Below are positions 63,051 to 64,000 of a stretch of 64,000 nucleotides of DNA, piece by piece (the stretch's first letter is position 1; each line of letters starts with the position of its first letter). Position numbers and translations under genes: made by a program. Origin of the DNA: Anastrepha obliqua (Eukaryota > Arthropoda > Insecta > Diptera > Tephritidae); NCBI RefSeq assembly GCF_027943255.1, contig NC_072897.1, positions 17,670,044-17,734,043 on the forward strand, in the 5' to 3' direction. The notes beneath the pieces are model-generated. The model had not been told where the DNA came from. It did no database searches and was given only the letters and a program-made list of their open reading frames with translations.

Positions 63051-64000
63051 AAATTCACAGATAACGATCATATTCCTACTAATGACAACATGGACACCAC
63101 TAACATAACTGACGGAGAGCTGACTATAAGACGACTTACGGAACAAGATGGATTTATAAACATTTACATGAAAGAAGTAGACACAGTTAATGAATCAGAT
63201 ATAATACTACATATAGTAAGTTTACACGAGATAGAAAACATCTTAAACCAAATGACGGAGAACATAAGTTTAATGAAAACAAAGAATAAAGGTTTACTTC
63301 AATTAGAATTGTTGGATGCTAGAAATAAATTAGTTACTTTGATACCAAAATAGAACAGACAGCGAAGAGGACTAGTTAACGGAATAGGTAGTGTTTCAAA
63401 ATGATTATTCGGGACTATGGACGTTGAAGACAGACAGAACATTCAGAAACATCTTTTTAGCATTGACGAAATTATAAATAATAACAACCAACAAATTTTA
63501 ATTAATGATTACTTTAATAAAACCATAAACCATTTGAAAATTATTGTTAAAAAACGACAGCAAAATAATAGAAACAGAATTAAATACTATCAATAAATTT
63601 GTAGAAACTGAAAATAATAAAATTGTATATTTAGAACAATTCACAAACATACAATTAATTAAAAATATAATAGAAAACTTACAGGATAATGTCATTTCCG
63701 CAAAACACGGTATTGTACATCCGAGCATTTAACTAATAGAAAAGTATGCAATCGATTTTAATAAGCTAAAATAAATTCAAATAGGAACATCATTTTTTAA
63801 TAATTCATGTTTAATTTTTCGATTAAAAATACCCAAAACGTCCATAACTGTTCAGCTAAGATATATTGTTCCACTACCAAAGGATCACTTTGACGAAATA
63901 GACTCTGTAATAGAGCAAACAATTGAACTTGAAAATAAAACATATAAATTCGAAAAAAATAAGCACTTAAAATTTTAAAACTAAGCAATCACTGTCTAAT
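63012..64000 (+). pseudogene. env: Gypsy-S env, truncated by the window edge
   Basis: The first frame, 63012-63353, overlaps the integrase end and carries a surface-like segment. A stop after LVTLIPK (63353) is followed by RQRRGLVNGIGSV, a furin-type RXXR site with glycine-rich fusion region, then LFGTMDVEDRQNI across another stop. The later frame 63544-63732 has KFVETENNKIVYLEQF and NVISAKHGIVHPSI, and a degraded continuation runs to the end. It shares layout with Gypsy-M env. The membrane anchor would lie beyond the window. A broken remnant. Confidence 0.78.

Larger units (their letters stand above)
56003..64000 (+). mobile_element. Gypsy-S: 17.6/297-like env-bearing Gypsy, runs off the window
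   Basis: 5' LTR, serine-type PBS, leader with a 71-bp tandem repeat, gag, protease, (1.8-kb transposon insertion), RT with YLDG, RNase H, integrase and env up to the window edge. Frames are interrupted throughout. Its gag, PBS and env cleavage region differ from Gypsy-P and Gypsy-A. It is closest to Gypsy-M by PBS and env layout. Confidence 0.85.

Overview
This window looks like repeat-dense, probably heterochromatic, insect DNA. A higher fly (brachyceran Diptera) is most likely. The evidence is several lineages of env-bearing Gypsy retroviruses (errantivirus type) with AGTTA...AATT LTR ends, insect-type LINEs, tRNA-headed SINEs, and piggyBac and hAT transposons in an AT-rich background. I found no convincing host gene, structural RNA gene or CRISPR array. 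Essentially everything recognisable is transposon-derived, and every protein frame is broken or incomplete.

Layout: (1) 1-835, broken gag of a two-zinc-knuckle Ty3-type element on the minus strand. (2) 1151-5463, Gypsy copy A (minus): 5' LTR with a SINE inserted, PBS, gag, PR, RT, RNase H, truncated before integrase. (3) 5464-8130, a Jockey-like LINE tail, a small inverted-repeat MITE and a wrecked LINE carrying a TIR-bounded insertion. (4) 8185-9400, the 3' end of an RNase H-bearing LINE (LINE-L). (5) 9346-22596 and 22597-41445, two tandem copies of one composite segment. Each copy holds a fragment of Gypsy-M (minus; gag, PR, 5' LTR) split by an env-bearing Gypsy-P (plus, TSD TGCA), then a LINE-2 fragment, RTE remains and the env-integrase-RNase H part of Gypsy-M. 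(6) 41446-47195, the rest of Gypsy-M, interrupted by a longer LINE-L copy. (7) 47075-49434, a large inverted repeat with two further palindromic elements inserted in one arm. (8) 49770-55905, Gypsy copy B (plus), interrupted by a hAT (8-bp TSD) that is itself interrupted by a piggyBac (TTAA). (9) 56000-64000, Gypsy-S (plus, 17.6/297-like serine-tRNA PBS), interrupted between PR and RT by a long-TIR DNA transposon. It runs off the window inside env.

The main biology is genome dynamics. The tandem duplication joins at a 3-bp AAT microhomology. The two Gypsy-P copies differ by only about 0.2% in their bodies (hand count), while their own 5' and 3' LTRs differ by about 2.7%, so the duplication is much younger than the insertion. 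Since then the 67-bp minisatellite in the Gypsy-P leader has come to differ by 2725 bp between copies (7 units versus about 47), with a higher-order repeat structure. All percentages are eye counts. Family names rest on motifs read in the sequence and on general knowledge of the families, with no database search.
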